This document shows positions 1-10,999 of a DNA stretch of 64,000 bases, piece after piece. The notes under the pieces were generated by a model. The model ran no database searches, was not told where the DNA came from, and worked only from the letters and a program-made list of their open reading frames with translations. Position numbers and translations under genes: made by a program. How positions within the stretch are numbered: the first letter of the stretch is position 1; the number at the start of each line of letters is the position of its first letter. Origin of the DNA: Chamaecyparis obtusa (lineage: Eukaryota > Streptophyta > Pinopsida > Cupressales > Cupressaceae); contig BSBK01006431.1 in the NCBI GenBank assembly GCA_027943335.1, positions 126,501 through 190,500 on the forward strand. The letters run 5' to 3'.

Positions 1-310
1 AAGTGCATTTACTCTCGAGTCTCCATCAACGATAGTATTTGTGAAGTTCTTCCCCATGACTTTCGATTAAACGACAATTGACTTGTTCTCGGCGTTCACT
101 GTAAATAGCATTGGGTTAATGACTCGTTTGTCCTCAAGTAGCGGTTGTAATATCACGTCCTTACTCGCTTGTTCTTGTAAATGGATTTGGTCCACATTGA
201 CCGTGTTAGGTTGGTCATGTTGATTGGCATGGTTGTTTGCATCAATTGCCTTACTATTTTGTTCTCTCTCTTCAACTGGAATGCGTATTTGCGATATCGT
301 TGGTGGTTCT
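1..310 (-). pseudogene. Possible retroelement Gag-Pro fragment (host of element E1)
   Basis: Read on the minus strand, this stretch is open for about 80 codons from the E1 insertion site, reaches one stop near position 60, and continues in the same frame to the window edge. The part after the stop reads KVMGKNFTNTIVDGDSRVNA. This resembles the start of a plant Ty3/gypsy retropepsin (hydrophobic-hydrophobic-D-G-G-S-x-V-N), with the second Gly of the usual motif changed to Asp. The frame can be followed through the 27-bp gap at 9844-9870 if E1 is removed, so E1 may have landed in this older element. The assignment rests on one motif and is tentative; the protein family could be different. Confidence 0.3.
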
Positions 311-1585
311 TGTTAATCCTAACCGGTTACTGAGAGGGGGGGTGAATCAATAAATTCAATTTGTATTTCTCTTTTAAGCAAACATATATTCTTTTTAATG
401 CAAGAATTAAAAGAATACTATAACACCCATAAACAAAAATTAAATGCACAGGTCAACACAACATTTATACGTGGAAACCCTCAGAAGGAAAAAACCACGT
501 TAGGACAGATCCCACAAATTCCACTACTGCAGTAATAAAGCTACCTTGTTAGAGGCTTACAAAGCACTAGTAAGAGTGCTACTCGGTTAAGGGACTTGAG
601 AGAAGACCTGTTAGGATCTTGACTCTGTTAGGAGTCGCCATGTAAGAGGACTTAGAACACCAATAAAGATGTTACCCGGTAAAAGGATTTATACAAAGAA
701 CCTGTAAGTGTTCACCTTGATTGAAAGATTTAAATATGCTTCTATAGATCGAGGGGGGGCCCTACTATTCTAAGGGGTGGGAAGGGGATTCTAGCTGATG
801 ACATTGGTGGGAGGACATAAAGTTCAAACTCTAGGCTTTATTAGCGAATGCGATCAATGTTGCTACTCCTTCACCCATTAATCGCTAATCACCGGAACCC
901 CCTAAAATTCTGCTTATGCATTAGGAATGACTCTTTAACTGGATACCTAGAAGCGTTGCCTAAGCATAAGAAGCTGCTCGGTCACATTGATTGAGTGACT
1001 GGCAGGATGATGGGTCTCGCTGGTAGCTGTCTGAAGCATTACTTGGGCCATAGGAGGCTTGAACTATCTGGCGGAGGCGGGAAATATCTGGCGAATGCCC
1101 ATTATAGATAGGGGGTCGAGAAGGGCTCCAATATAGATAGATAGGGGGCGTCTCCAATAATGCTACGGTAGGAACCCTTCAAACTAGGAGTGGGGAGCAA
1201 TAGTTATAGTCAACATAAAAGAATGGCCTACTATTTGCACTTATTAAAAATACATCTCATAGTTTCACCAAGCTGTAACCTTTCCGATAAACCATGCATG
1301 CAAAAAAAGCTTGCAAACTGATCCTGAGTTTACCTCGAAACGCTCGCAGATAAAACAAAGCTAACTTCAAATCCCATGAAAAAGCTAACTCCAGTTTAAT
1401 TGAAAAATGCTCCTCATAATCCAGTTCGGATTATCATGCACTTAACCGGTGTAGAACTTGTATCCGGTTAGTCATATGTTCCCTGTGCGTGTGTCAAGAC
1501 CGGTTGGAAAAACCTGGACCAGTATAAGCGTGATCAGTTAAAGTACATTGCTTTCTTGCTTAGTCTATTGGTTCACAATTATGAG
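311..1585 (-). repeat. E1 3' LTR, rearranged and 5'-truncated
   Basis: It aligns with the 5' LTR at 8780-9843 at both ends: the CCCCCCCTCTCAGTAACC-type terminus, the AATGCACAGGT..GTGGAAACCC block, and the TACATCTCATA..TCACCAAGCTGTAA block. The roughly 60 bp that should open the LTR (TGTTGACATAAAC...) are missing; near 1585 the LTR abuts ORF2 sequence directly. Between about 745 and 1235 the sequence does not match the 5' LTR and looks replaced by about 490 bp of unrelated DNA. The small minus-strand ORF at 960-1157 lies in that foreign stretch and has no recognisable domain. Confidence 0.75.
745..1235. other. Unrelated segment inside the E1 3' LTR
   Basis: About 490 bp, including a run of seven G and GC-richer text, replace about 210 bp of normal LTR sequence. 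No terminal repeats or target duplication could be made out. It may be an insertion with deletion or a repair patch of unknown origin. Confidence 0.4.
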
Positions 1586-4192
1586 TACCTCTTCTTCTGG
1601 ATGTACCTCTACTTCTTCTTGATGTACTCCTTTTGGATGGACTTGCTCTTCGAGAGGTTGTTTTGTTTGTTGTTCTTAAGCAACTTGATGATCATTGGAA
1701 ACAACTTCTACTTTATCTGTTCATTTCTCTGTAGTCATCTTAGTTGATGACTCTCCTTGTTCTTGTTATTCTGGTTGAACTTGTTCTCCCATATTGACCT
1801 GTTCACTGGCTGTGAACTGTTCAGGTGTAACTTCCTTCTCATCGGTTGTTGGTTATTCACCAGTTGTGAACTGTACCGGTGGTACCAACTCTTTTTCAGG
1901 TTCATCTTGTGATATGTCTTGTGGACCTCTTGACTTAAGTGTTGAAGTCATATTTTTGCCAACAATCTAGAGAATCTTCATACACATCTTTTTCTTGTCC
2001 ATTAATGATCTTGGAAACCCTATTCTTCGTGTCCAAATTGAGTTACACTGCTTGCATCAAAATTTTTATTGTCTCATCATTGAGAGCTGGTCTTATTTGT
2101 GTCAAAGATTCCCTTATAATCTTATTGTTTGTGGCTAGATTGGTTGTCCATTTGGCCATTAGCCTTTGGTTCAATTGTGGTAGAAAGTGAGACCTATAAT
2201 CCCCAGGATTTTTGTTGAAATCTAAAAAGGTTTCTAACAGAGCTATCTCAATTTTCTGCTTATCCTCTTCTACCAGAACACTGAACCATTTTGCAGCATT
2301 TGACACTTCACTGAAATCAATGATTTCATCAAGTATATTCTCTTCTGTTAAATTTTGAGCTTTACCTTTAATGGGGGAAGCAAGTAGGGTTGGTGGAGTG
2401 AGATCACCACCCGTGTCTCCAGTGATATCTACGATGACTAGTTCAGTTGCAGTCTTTGCTATGATTGGAGTCTCTACTCCCAGTATGCCCTTTCCTTTTC
2501 CAGTGTCTTTTACCGGTGGCTCTGTGGTCTTTTGGCATTCTGTTTCAACTTGGTGTTGCTTCTCTACAACAATAGTCCATGTGGCAACCCCTTCATCGTG
2601 TACTTTATCCACTTCGCCAAATAGGACCTTATCGATTCTCTTTCTGATGTTGAAACTCTGTTTGTATAGGTCAGCTTGATTGGTTGCCTCTTCTAGGCTC
2701 AGGTGATTCTGTTCTTCTAGGAGAGCCCTTATCGTCAGCTTTCTTTCCTTAACTGAGGAAGATTTCCATCTTCCTTCGATTATTCCGAGTAGATTTTCAG
2801 GAATTGATTTATGAAGTACAACAGGTGTTAAGTTGAACTTGTGAAGAACAAAAACAACTTCTTTAGCATTGTCCTATCTTCCTCATCACCAAGCTCATAT
2901 CTTCTTTTGACTCCACCAAATCCACCTGTCTCCTTTATTCCTTGAACCACTTCATCAATGGTTGGTTTCCTTCCTCTAGGTGCATCCTCTTTTATCGGTT
3001 TCCCAGTCTTTCTTTTTCTGTGAAGAGTAGTGATTTGTTCAGTTTCTATTTCTTCCACTTCCTCACCTTGTGCACTAAACGCTTGTTGAGTCCTTTTTCT
3101 TTCAGTCTTTGGTTCTTCAGCCACTGGCTTCTTCATCCTAGGAGTGGGAGTTCTTTTCACATACACCTTCGGTTCCTTTGCAGATGTCTTTTTCTTCAAA
3201 TTTGCCAAAATCTCCTCATAGGTCCGAAATCGAAATGCTGAGAGATCTAAGTTTCTTTCTTGAAGTACATCAGCATATGGCTTTGTAATCTTAGAAGTAA
3301 TCTCATAACCGAGCTCCAGTGCATACTTGGACCTTGGCTCCACAACCTGGATAATACAATGATCAATGCCTACCAGAAAACACATCTCTTCGTTTTATTC
3401 TTCAACAATGGTAGAGGGAATTATTTCCCTGTTGTGCATTCTTAGCTAAAAGGCCTCAAAGTAATCAGTAATGACCTTATTAAACCGGTTCCCCAAGTTA
3501 TTTGCTAACTCACCTATTTGAACCATTATCGGTTTATCTTCTAGCCATGTGACCTTGCCTATGCCTGGAAAGAAATTTTGGTAAAAAAAGAACAAACTTA
3601 CAAGTAATGTCCCATACATCAAAAACTTCTTGATCAAGCCGAGCTTCTTTAGGTTTTCAAAAATCTGCCCCCTCAGGATAGCACATATGTCGTATTTTGC
3701 ATTATCGTGCATAATCCTGTGTGCAACATGTATCGCACCTCGCGGTATGCTGTTCAGGTTACTCGACTGATATACCGTATAGCCGATAACCGCAACGGCA
3801 AATCGAATGCCATCATCTTCAAGGTCGTTCACAGTCATCATCCGAGTGTTGTATCAGGACTTTGTCAACCGAGTGACTTCTGCATTAGCTATAGTCCTAA
3901 TGGTTAGAGCTTCCCCTACGGCGTTATAACCTGGTACCTTTCGTAGGTCTTCTTTCCTGATTGGTGTGACTTCACCTTTCACAAGCCACATCCTTGGTTC
4001 GTGAACCCTGCTTAGAACCCCTCTAATCCAATCCAGTCGAAACACGGTTGGATATTTCACTCCGTTGATCAAACCCGATAATTCAAGCTTCGCGTATTTG
4101 GATTGAAGCTTCCCTTCTTTACAATGTGAAAGGTATTCATTCTGTATGAAAGTTTCTCCTAGTTCCTGCTATTTTCTGTGGCTGAAACCTGT
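1586..4192 (-). pseudogene. E1 ORF2, main part (plant retroelement accessory ORF)
   Basis: The minus strand is nearly open from 4192 down to about 1590. Scattered stops (near 3855 and 3445) and one frameshift between 2828 and 2612 break it. Readable blocks include PTVFRLDWIRGVLSRV, a hydrophobic stretch LMYGTLLVSLFFFYQNFFPG, a Lys/Arg- and Glu-rich linker (2900-3200) and an acidic segment towards the 3' LTR. The layout (conserved globular region, 'x-Y-D-x-C..L' block, FFFYxxxFFPG, charged tail) matches the uncharacterised accessory proteins that plant LTR elements often encode beside or instead of Pol. No enzymatic motif was found and its function is unknown. The N-terminus lies at 6748-6902, beyond solo LTR B1. 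The C-terminal part is deleted at the junction with the 3' LTR. Confidence 0.55.
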
Positions 4193-5104
4193 TGTTGGCA
4201 TTAAGGGATGGTAACTGGTAAGCCTGTTACCGGTACATGGCAATTAAGTATTGTCATTGATTGACAAAAGAGAAAAGAGATGTTTTGTCATCTCAATCTA
4301 AGGTCTAAAGATCTAAGGAGATCTATATGCAAAGAAATTGGTTTGGAAACCGGTGACACTATGCAAGAAAGAAAAGACTATATCTACTCATCAAGAGCTA
4401 CCGGTCACTAAGCAAAGTGCATTAGCAACCGAGTAGAGGATACAACCAAGGACAATATTCAACTGAGGAACGAATACAACTGGTGTTGACTACGCAACCG
4501 AGGAAAAGGTGGAACCAGTAAGCAGAGGAATGAAAAGTGACAGGTCAAAGTTCTTACCTGTTCACAAGATGAGGATCTAAACCGATCAAGTGAAGACTTC
4601 GGTATGATAAGATGAACTGGGGATGTCATAGTCAACTATCTGTCTGACCAACTCTTTTACCGAGATTTATTGCACTAAATCCGGATGACTTTGAGTTAAC
4701 ATGGTGATTGGTTTGAGGTGTGTTTAAAGGTTTTAAAGCCGAATTCTGTGGCTTTAATACAAGGAGTTGTCTCATGTGAACGAAAGATGCTTGGCATGCA
4801 TATATTGTTTTCTTCATAAAGCAGATAAAGCAAGAGCATGCATCAGATATTTCTTCTGTGAACTAATACTCCACCGAGTGATGTATCCGAAGGGGATCTG
4901 TAATTAGGTCATGCATGAGAGGCGCAATTAGGGCAATAACTCTATATATTCTTCTGCCTGTTGAGAATATAGTTTGCCTTCATTCTGCTGAAGAAAAGAG
5001 TGAACCTGTACGCTGAAGAAGCTAGGGTGAATAGAAAAGAGAAGAAGAGAGAGAAGAGTGTGCAGAGAACCACAACAGTAAAGGAGAACACACCTCTGGC
5101 GATT

Positions 5105-6220
5105 TGTAATGTCCCCCACTTAGCCAGTTTGGATATATGTTGTCGTTAGCCCGTTCTTTCATGGTCCCGAGGGCTAACCAGAACTTCAAAAGGGATCCTG
5201 AGGTTATTTGGCCTAGTCAAATTTAATTACAGGCCAAATGGAGTTCGTTTGTTGGGTTTTGGGGAGGATTTACTTTTTTTAGTAAGCCAATAGGGGATGC
5301 AGTGCCTTGAATTTTCAGTGACAGGATGTGATGCGTTTTGTTGAGCTCTTTCCGATGAGCAATCATATGTGGGATTCTGAGTTTATTTGGTATATTATTT
5401 TAATGTTTGAAGTTATAACGATAAAGTGACTTTAAATTAAATATTATAATGGTTCATAAAGTCACTTTATAAAAATCAAGTTCCCCCCTTTAAAGGACAT
5501 ACATGGGCATTCGTAAAGGGAAAAAGGTAACATTAAAGCTCATGTTTTATCCCACATTGGAGAGACGGAAGTGTAGAACTAGTGAGGAAGGATTAAAAAG
5601 AGAGAGGATAGCTCTCATTTGGCATGCTTGGAGATTGAATGAAATTGGGGAAACTGTGGAGATTATTTCTCTTCGGGCTTGGAGGACGCAAACCCTCTAC
5701 GCTTTCAATCTTGACACCATTGAAAGATATGGTCTTGAGATTTTATTTTGTAGCTGCAAGATCCTGTAGCAGCGCGGTACTGTAGCAAGTTCCTGTAGCA
5801 GCGACACTGTAGCAACGCGGTACTGTAGCAAGTTACTGTAGCAGTTTGAATCACTGTAGCTACGGGTTACTGTAGCAATTTCAGAATTATTAGCGTGTTG
5901 TAGCTGCAAATGGGTATGGACTACCATTGAACTCTATAGTGATATAATGTGTTGGATTTTAATGAGAAGATATGATTGGCTATGGTAGTTGTAATTTTTG
6001 ATTATCTGAAACAAGAAATAAATAAATGATCATTGTTATTAGCTGCATATGGTTTCATGTTGCCTTCTACTGATATCTCATACGAAATATAACAATCTTG
6101 AGGACTATTAAACAACATCAATCTGGAAAAAACATAAGAAGGACAGTTGCAGGTCAACTGTTTGACAAAATTACAAGAAGAAGCAGACTCTAGAATTACA
6201 GAACTAGGCAGCATATTACA
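5105..6220 (+). mobile_element. D: solo LTR nested in B1
   Basis: The 1116-bp unit starts TGTAATGTCCCCC and ends GCATATTACA. It is flanked by a perfect 5-bp duplication, CGATT (5100-5104 and 6221-6225). B-LTR sequence resumes on both sides. The TGTAATGTCC start resembles LTR starts near 32721 and 51223 (other gypsy-type LTRs in this window), so a Ty3/gypsy origin is likely but not shown. An 88-codon open frame at 5503-5769 lies inside and carries no recognisable domain. Confidence 0.85.
5763..5880 (+). repeat. CTGTAGC minisatellite in LTR D
   Basis: Seven degenerate units built on TACTGTAGCAAG / TCCTGTAGCAGCG follow one another over about 118 bp. Only the CTGTAGC core is constant. Confidence 0.8.
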
Positions 6221-6747
6221 CGATTGATGATGTTTCTCAGTTGAGCATACTAGAGATCTTATCAGGCTATGCAAAGCCATTTGTAAAAGGTCAACCCTTC
6301 TATTGTTTTCTAAAAATTACAATAGTTAAATCTCAGTATTTGGGTGGACTCTAACAGGTTTCTTGTATTAAATCCCTTAACCGGGTGACATCTTGTAAGG
6401 TATTTTAAGTCCTCTAACAAGGCAGGCACTAACCGACCTTATTGTAACAAGTCCATTAACCGGGTTGCATCTAATAGTGTGTTGTAATCCTTTAACAGGG
6501 AAGGCTCCTAATAGGGCACACTTCAGAAGAGTGCAGAATTTGTGAGGTCTCCTCACATCGTGGTTTTCACCCAAATTGGGTTTCCACGTGATAAATCTTG
6601 TGTCACTGTGTGATTCATTGCTTGATGTTATTTTATGCTTGAATATGTTTAGCTTATAGTTATAAGTATACTTCATCAGATTAACTTGGAAGAAGTTTTA
6701 TAGGTGTTGATTCACCCCTCCCATCTCAGCATCGGTTGGGACTGTCA

Positions 6748-6902
6748 CCCGTTACATCTTTAGTCAACAACACTCCTTCAGACACCGACGATAGAGCAAC
6801 GACCATATCATTCTTTCGGTTTTGAACTCCCATGATGTCATAAACTAGTCTATCCAATTGATTTGCACTAATTAGGTTCACGACAAAAGATGAAGATGCC
6901 AT
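6748..6902 (-). CDS. E1 ORF2, amino-terminal part
   Basis: The ATG is at 6900-6902. The protein begins MASSSFVVNLISANQLDRLV and stays open up to solo LTR B1. Its start matches the ORF2 start of element E3 (26328, MASSASVVSLIDINQLDKPV). Two independent copies therefore fix this start codon, which lies about 150 bp below a TATA-like box. After B1 the frame resumes at 4192 and meets an in-frame TAG within a few codons, so the gene is dead in E1. Confidence 0.6.
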
Positions 6903-7045
6903 GATACTAGATCGGTATTAGCAGAGAGTTCTTGATAAGATTCACGAAATTCGCTAAGCAAAGAACATAAATTACAGCAAGAAAAGATTACTCAAAACAA
7001 GAATCACAAATCGCAATCTAAAGTGAAAAGAATAATTGACTTTAC

Positions 7046-7054
7046 CTTTTATAG
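7046..7054 (-). promoter_or_regulatory. Internal TATA box upstream of E1 ORF2
   Basis: TATAAAAGG on the minus strand lies about 152 bp upstream of the ORF2 ATG, in the spacer between ORF1 and ORF2. The same box with nearly the same spacing occurs in E3 (26170-26179, 158 bp before its ORF2 ATG). Confidence 0.5.
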
Positions 7055-7396
7055 ACAGGTCGCAATGGTAATTAGCAAACGGTAACATTTGTTAAAGGTT
7101 ACTGTATTAATTGCTCTCTCCTAACCTTTCTTTAGACAAACGGTTTGCAGACTTGTTACCTGTTCAAATATCCTCAGTTGCAATATCCATGTTGCTACGA
7201 CAACAACACTTACCTGTTTGGTTCACATGTTAGACCAGTAACTCCTTCACAGTTCCACTAGATGTCTCAGTGAGATCACAACTCACCAGTTCCTTCGGGA
7301 ATAATAGCCTTGCTACCTATTCCTCTTAAGCCCTTAGGCTTAATTTGTTGAAGAGATATCACCATCTATAGATCATGACCTTACCTCGGATTTCTT

Positions 7397-8721
7397 CTAA
7401 GCGGAACTCTTTGTCCCCTTCATTGACCAAGTCTTCTTTACTTCCCTGTTAGTCACTTTACTCAAGTTACCTTTTTGGTTGGGGGACAAGTTCTTCTTGA
7501 CTGGTTTGGCCAGTCCTTTGCCTTTGTTCATCGGCCGGTTCCTGCCTTCCTTGGTTAGATGTTCAATCTTGTTACAGTTGTAACAAGCCATTCCAGTTCC
7601 TTTCCGAGGATTGACCCTTGTTTCCTTGTCCATGAGTCAGTAACATCCAGAGCTCCTATGCCCTGATGGTCCACAGGTAGCACAGTTGGATGTGCTCCGG
7701 TTTACATTCCTATTATGGAATACCGGTCTCGGTGGGGATTTGAATGCCATGGTTTTGGACCTGCATTCTTTCGCTTTGTGTCCAAACTTTGTTGCATGCA
7801 TAGCAATAACCCTTGAAGCTTCCCCTGCTTCCATTAGACACATGGTTGAAGTGTGACGTGCATTCAAAGGTCATGTGACCATCATTGTAACAGTTGCAGC
7901 AGTAACTGGTAGAGGTAAATGGTTTTACCGGTGCTTTTCTGTAGTCATTAGATTTATGACCTAGTTTGCCACAATTTTTGCACGAGGGTTTGAAGGTCTT
8001 TTTACCTTTGTCTTCTATCGGTTTCTTCTTTTCCTTCTTGCCTTGCTTGACTCTAGAGGACTCACCGGTTTCATTGTTACTTTGACCGATGTACCCATGT
8101 CCTGTGGGATCCTTGTTCCTTCTTTGAGCCCTCAGTTGCTCATCAAGCTTCTCAGAACTTTCATTTTACCTTGTAAGTTTCTCATTCCTCTCTTCAAGAG
8201 TTTTGAGCTGTTCCTTAAACTGATCCAATTCAGTAGCCATCGTTTTGAATGCTTCATTTTTGTCATGCAAATGCTCATGCATGATTGCATTCTCCTGATT
8301 TATGCGTTGGATGTCTGCATGCAGTTGCAATATGAGAGCATCACTCTCTCTTAGTGCATCTTCAGCCAGATTTCTTGCTCTTTCAACTGTTAACTATGCT
8401 TCTATGGCACTGTTCTTCTCATCACTAGCTTTTCTTTTGGCTTCGATGAGTTCAGTCATCCTCAGAGCATGAGTTTCCTGCTCCCTTTTTCAGATTGGAG
8501 ATTTGATCGGTAAGATTCTGATTTTTCTCCATGAGATCAGAGATCGCCTCTTCTGCTTCATCAGATCCACTCTGCCCAGAGAGTTCCACAATGGTTTCAT
8601 AACTCTCACTTAGTTGCTGAGCCAACTCTTTCCTCTTTGCAAGAGACCTCGGTCTATTCTCAAGAGAGGCTATCATGTCACTGGCTTGCTCAAGCTGTGT
8701 TTGATACCTGTAACCCTCCAT
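7397..8721 (-). pseudogene. E1 ORF1: coiled-coil Gag-like protein with zinc knuckles
   Basis: The ATG is at 8721 (MEGYRYQTQLEQASDMIASL), just downstream of the primer-binding site. The N-terminal half is a long charged heptad-type helix, which the copies in E2 (11000) and E3 (25021) share. Below it come CCHC zinc knuckles: CKNCGKLGHKSNDY (last Cys lost), CCNCYNDGHMTFEC, a degenerate third, CATCGPSGHRSSGC, and CYNCNKIEHLTKEG (last Cys lost). A basic tail ends near 7397. Frameshifts (one near 8480) and stops break the frame. Zinc knuckles and coiled coils point to a nucleocapsid/RNA-packaging role. A plain host zinc-knuckle protein is unlikely, because the gene sits between LTRs in three copies. 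Confidence 0.65.
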
Positions 8722-8765
8722 GGTCTTTTCTCAAGCGGTTAAACTTTCTCTCTCTGAGAACCTAG

Positions 8766-8779
8766 GCTTTGATACTAAT
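8766..8779 (-). other. E1 primer-binding site
   Basis: ATTAGTATCAAAGC on the minus strand lies directly inside the 5' LTR. It is a two-mismatch version of the ATTGGTATCAGAGC site (initiator tRNA-Met) seen in E2. Confidence 0.75.
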
Positions 8780-9843
8780 TGTTAATTCTAACTAGTTACT
8801 TAGAGGGGGGTGAATCAGTAAATTCAATTTCGATTTCTCTTTTAAGCAAGCAAATATTATTGTGAATACAAAAATTAAAAGAATACTATAACACCCATAA
8901 ACATAAATTAAATGCACAGGTGAACACAACATTTATATGTGGAAACCCTCAGTTAGAAGGAAAGAACCACGGTGGGACAGAACTGCACAAACTGCACTAC
9001 TGTAGTAATAAAATTGTCTTGCTAGATGCTTACAAAGCATTGGTAAGAGTGCTACCCAGTTAAGGGATTTGATAGAAGACCTGTTAGGATCTTGACCCTA
9101 TTAGGTGTCGCCTTGTAAGAGGATTTAGAACACCAATAAAGATGTTACCCGGTAAAGGGATTTATAAAAGACCCTGTAAGGGTTCACCCTGATTGAGGGA
9201 TTTAAATATGCTTCTCAATTTAAAGCAATGATCTTATGATGACACTATCTGTCGAATCAGATCATACATGTTACCCGTTCCTCTGCTTGGCTGTTGAATC
9301 TTTCTCTCCCTTTCACCTCTCGTGATTGTGATTCCTCTCAGAAGATTTTGCTCTCCTGCTCTTCTTCGGTTTATGCTCTTAATATTCAACAACACATCTT
9401 TCATGTCCTTTGACCTGTATTTATAAGAAATTATCTTTTTAAAAATACATCTCATAATTTCACCAAGCTGTAAAGTCTCCCATAAACCATGCATGCAAAA
9501 AAAGCTTGCAAACTAAACCTGAGTTTTCCGCGAGCTCCCAGATAAAACAAAGCTAACTCCAGTTCCAGTGTAAAAGCTAAATCCACTTTAACTGAAAAAC
9601 GCTCCGCATAATCCGGTTCGGATTATCATGCACTTAACCTGTGTAGAACTTCTATCTAGTTAGTCATTTGTTCCCTGTGTGTGTGTCAAGATCAGTTCGA
9701 AAAACCTGGACTGGTATAAGCGTGGCTTGTTAAACTACATTGCTTTCTTGCTTAGTCTTCCAATTCACAATTATGAGTACCAGTGTCTGGTGGGATTGAT
9801 GTTTGCCACTTACTTTACCATGACGGCTCTGTTTATGTCAACA
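8780..9843 (-). repeat. E1 5' LTR
   Basis: A 1064-bp LTR running on the minus strand from TGTTGACATAAACAG to GGTTAGAATTAACA. The same 3' half occurs in all A LTRs in the window. It contains repeated 'CCCTTAACCGGGTA.CA' blocks and the GGTTTCCAC block before the terminus. Confidence 0.85.
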
Positions 9844-9870
9844 GTTCTTGATTCTTTTGCCATTGCCATT
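9844..9870. other. 27-bp pre-insertion sequence between E1 and E2
   Basis: This is the only older sequence left between the two A elements. It contains the E1 duplication GTTCT at its left end and the E2 duplication CCATT at its right end. Confidence 0.7.
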
Positions 9871-10941
9871 TGTTAGCAACATTAAGTTGTCTTTAGTGAA
9901 GATAGATGCAAACACCATTCCGACCGGTAGAGGTACACCGGTAGATCACTTGTATTCCTTTATAGGCACCGGTAGATTAGAAACAGAGTATATGCACTGG
10001 TAGACTAAATAGAGGAGATGCACCGGTAGACCTAACATAGGGGATGGACCGGGTATAAGATTGGTACCGGTCAACAACATGTCTATCTGCAACGGTGGAT
10101 GAGGAGCTGTTTAAGTTACAACTGGAATATGCGGAGCATCCACCGTTTAGAACTAAAGTTACCTTTTTAACAAGAGTTAATTTTATTTCTAGGCGGATCT
10201 GTTCAAGGTAAACTAAAGATCAAAACACAAAGTTTTTTTTATTGTCACATGATTTACGGTCGAGTTTACAGCCTGGCGGTTCTATGAGTTAGGGTTTCAT
10301 TGAGATGAACTTTGCATAAATACAGGTCATAGGACGCAAGAAGTTAGTTGTTGAATATACAGAGCAGGAGAGAGTTATCTTCTGAGAAGAGCTACAGTCA
10401 TAGAGGTGAAAGACAGAAAGGATCAACAACCAGGCAGAACAGTAAGGTCAACAGTTATGATCTAATCAGACCAAGAGTGTAAATTCAGATCATTGCTTTT
10501 GCTTTGTGAAAGCATATTCAAATCCCTTCATCGGGGTGCACCCTAATAGGTTGTTTGTATGAATCCTTTAACCGGGTAACATCTTTGTTGATATTGAAAG
10601 TCCTTGAACAAGGCGGCTCCTAACAGAGTTAAGATCTTAACCGATCTTCTACCAAATCCCTTAATCGGGTAGCACTCTTGCAAGTGCTTTGTAAGCTCCT
10701 ACCAAGGTATCTTTATAACTGCAGTAGTGAAGTTGTGAGCTCTGTCTCAATGTGGGTTTTTCCTTCTAACCGAGGGTTTCCACATATACATGATGTGTTG
10801 ATCTTAGTATTTCTATTTCTGTTTGTGAATGATTGCTTACATTCTGTTTATCTTGCAAGAATCTTTCTACAAGTGTGAAATTGCAATAGAAATAGTATAT
10901 ACTGATTCACCCCCCCTCTCAGTAACCGGTTAGGAATAACA
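9871..10941 (+). repeat. E2 5' LTR
   Basis: A 1071-bp LTR of family A, closely similar to 15510-16608. A TATA-like TGCATAAATACAGG lies near 10311. The CCCTTAATCGGGTAGCACTC-type blocks follow between 10500 and 10700. Confidence 0.9.
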
Positions 10942-10955
10942 ATTGGTATCAGAGC
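10942..10955 (+). other. E2 primer-binding site
   Basis: ATTGGTATCAGAGC begins directly after the LTR terminus. It is the complement of the plant initiator tRNA-Met 3' region commonly used by plant LTR elements. Confidence 0.85.
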
Positions 10956-10999
10956 TAAGCTCTCTAATATATAAAGCTTAACTGCTTGAGAAAAAGATC

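Larger units (their letters stand above)
4193..6747 (+). mobile_element. B1: solo LTR of copia family B, carrying solo LTR D
   Basis: It begins TGTTGGCATTAAGG and ends CGGTTGGGACTGTCA. The flanks CCTGT (4188-4192) and CCCGT (6748-6752) form a 4/5 target duplication. Leaving out nested D and one copy of its CGATT duplication gives about 1434 bp. That agrees with the 1425-bp B LTR at 13315-14739, which matches on the reverse strand (GTGCAGAGAA.CACAACAGTA.AGGAGAACACACC and CTTATCAGGCTATG.AAAGC). No internal region remains, so this is a solo LTR left by LTR-LTR recombination. It interrupts E1 ORF2 about 50 codons after its start. Confidence 0.85.
311..9843 (-). mobile_element. E1: full-length family-A non-autonomous LTR retrotransposon
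   Basis: The element starts TGTTAATCC at 311 and ends TGTCAACA at 9843 on the + strand. It is flanked by a perfect 5-bp target duplication, GTTCT (306-310 and 9844-9848). On the minus strand the order is 5' LTR (8780-9843), primer-binding site, ORF1 (Gag-like, zinc knuckles), spacer with a TATA box, ORF2 (accessory ORF), 3' LTR (311-about 1585). No protease, integrase, reverse transcriptase or RNase H was recognised. ORF2 is split by solo LTR B1 (4193-6747), which itself holds solo LTR D. Without nested material the element is about 7.0 kb. Stops and frameshifts show that it is old. Confidence 0.85.

Noticed and set aside
960..1157. Minus-strand 65-codon frame
   Set aside because: Lies in the unrelated patch of the E1 3' LTR, no recognisable domain or second copy.
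5503..5769. 88-codon open frame in LTR D
   Set aside because: No domain, not supported by another copy, and it lies within a solo LTR.
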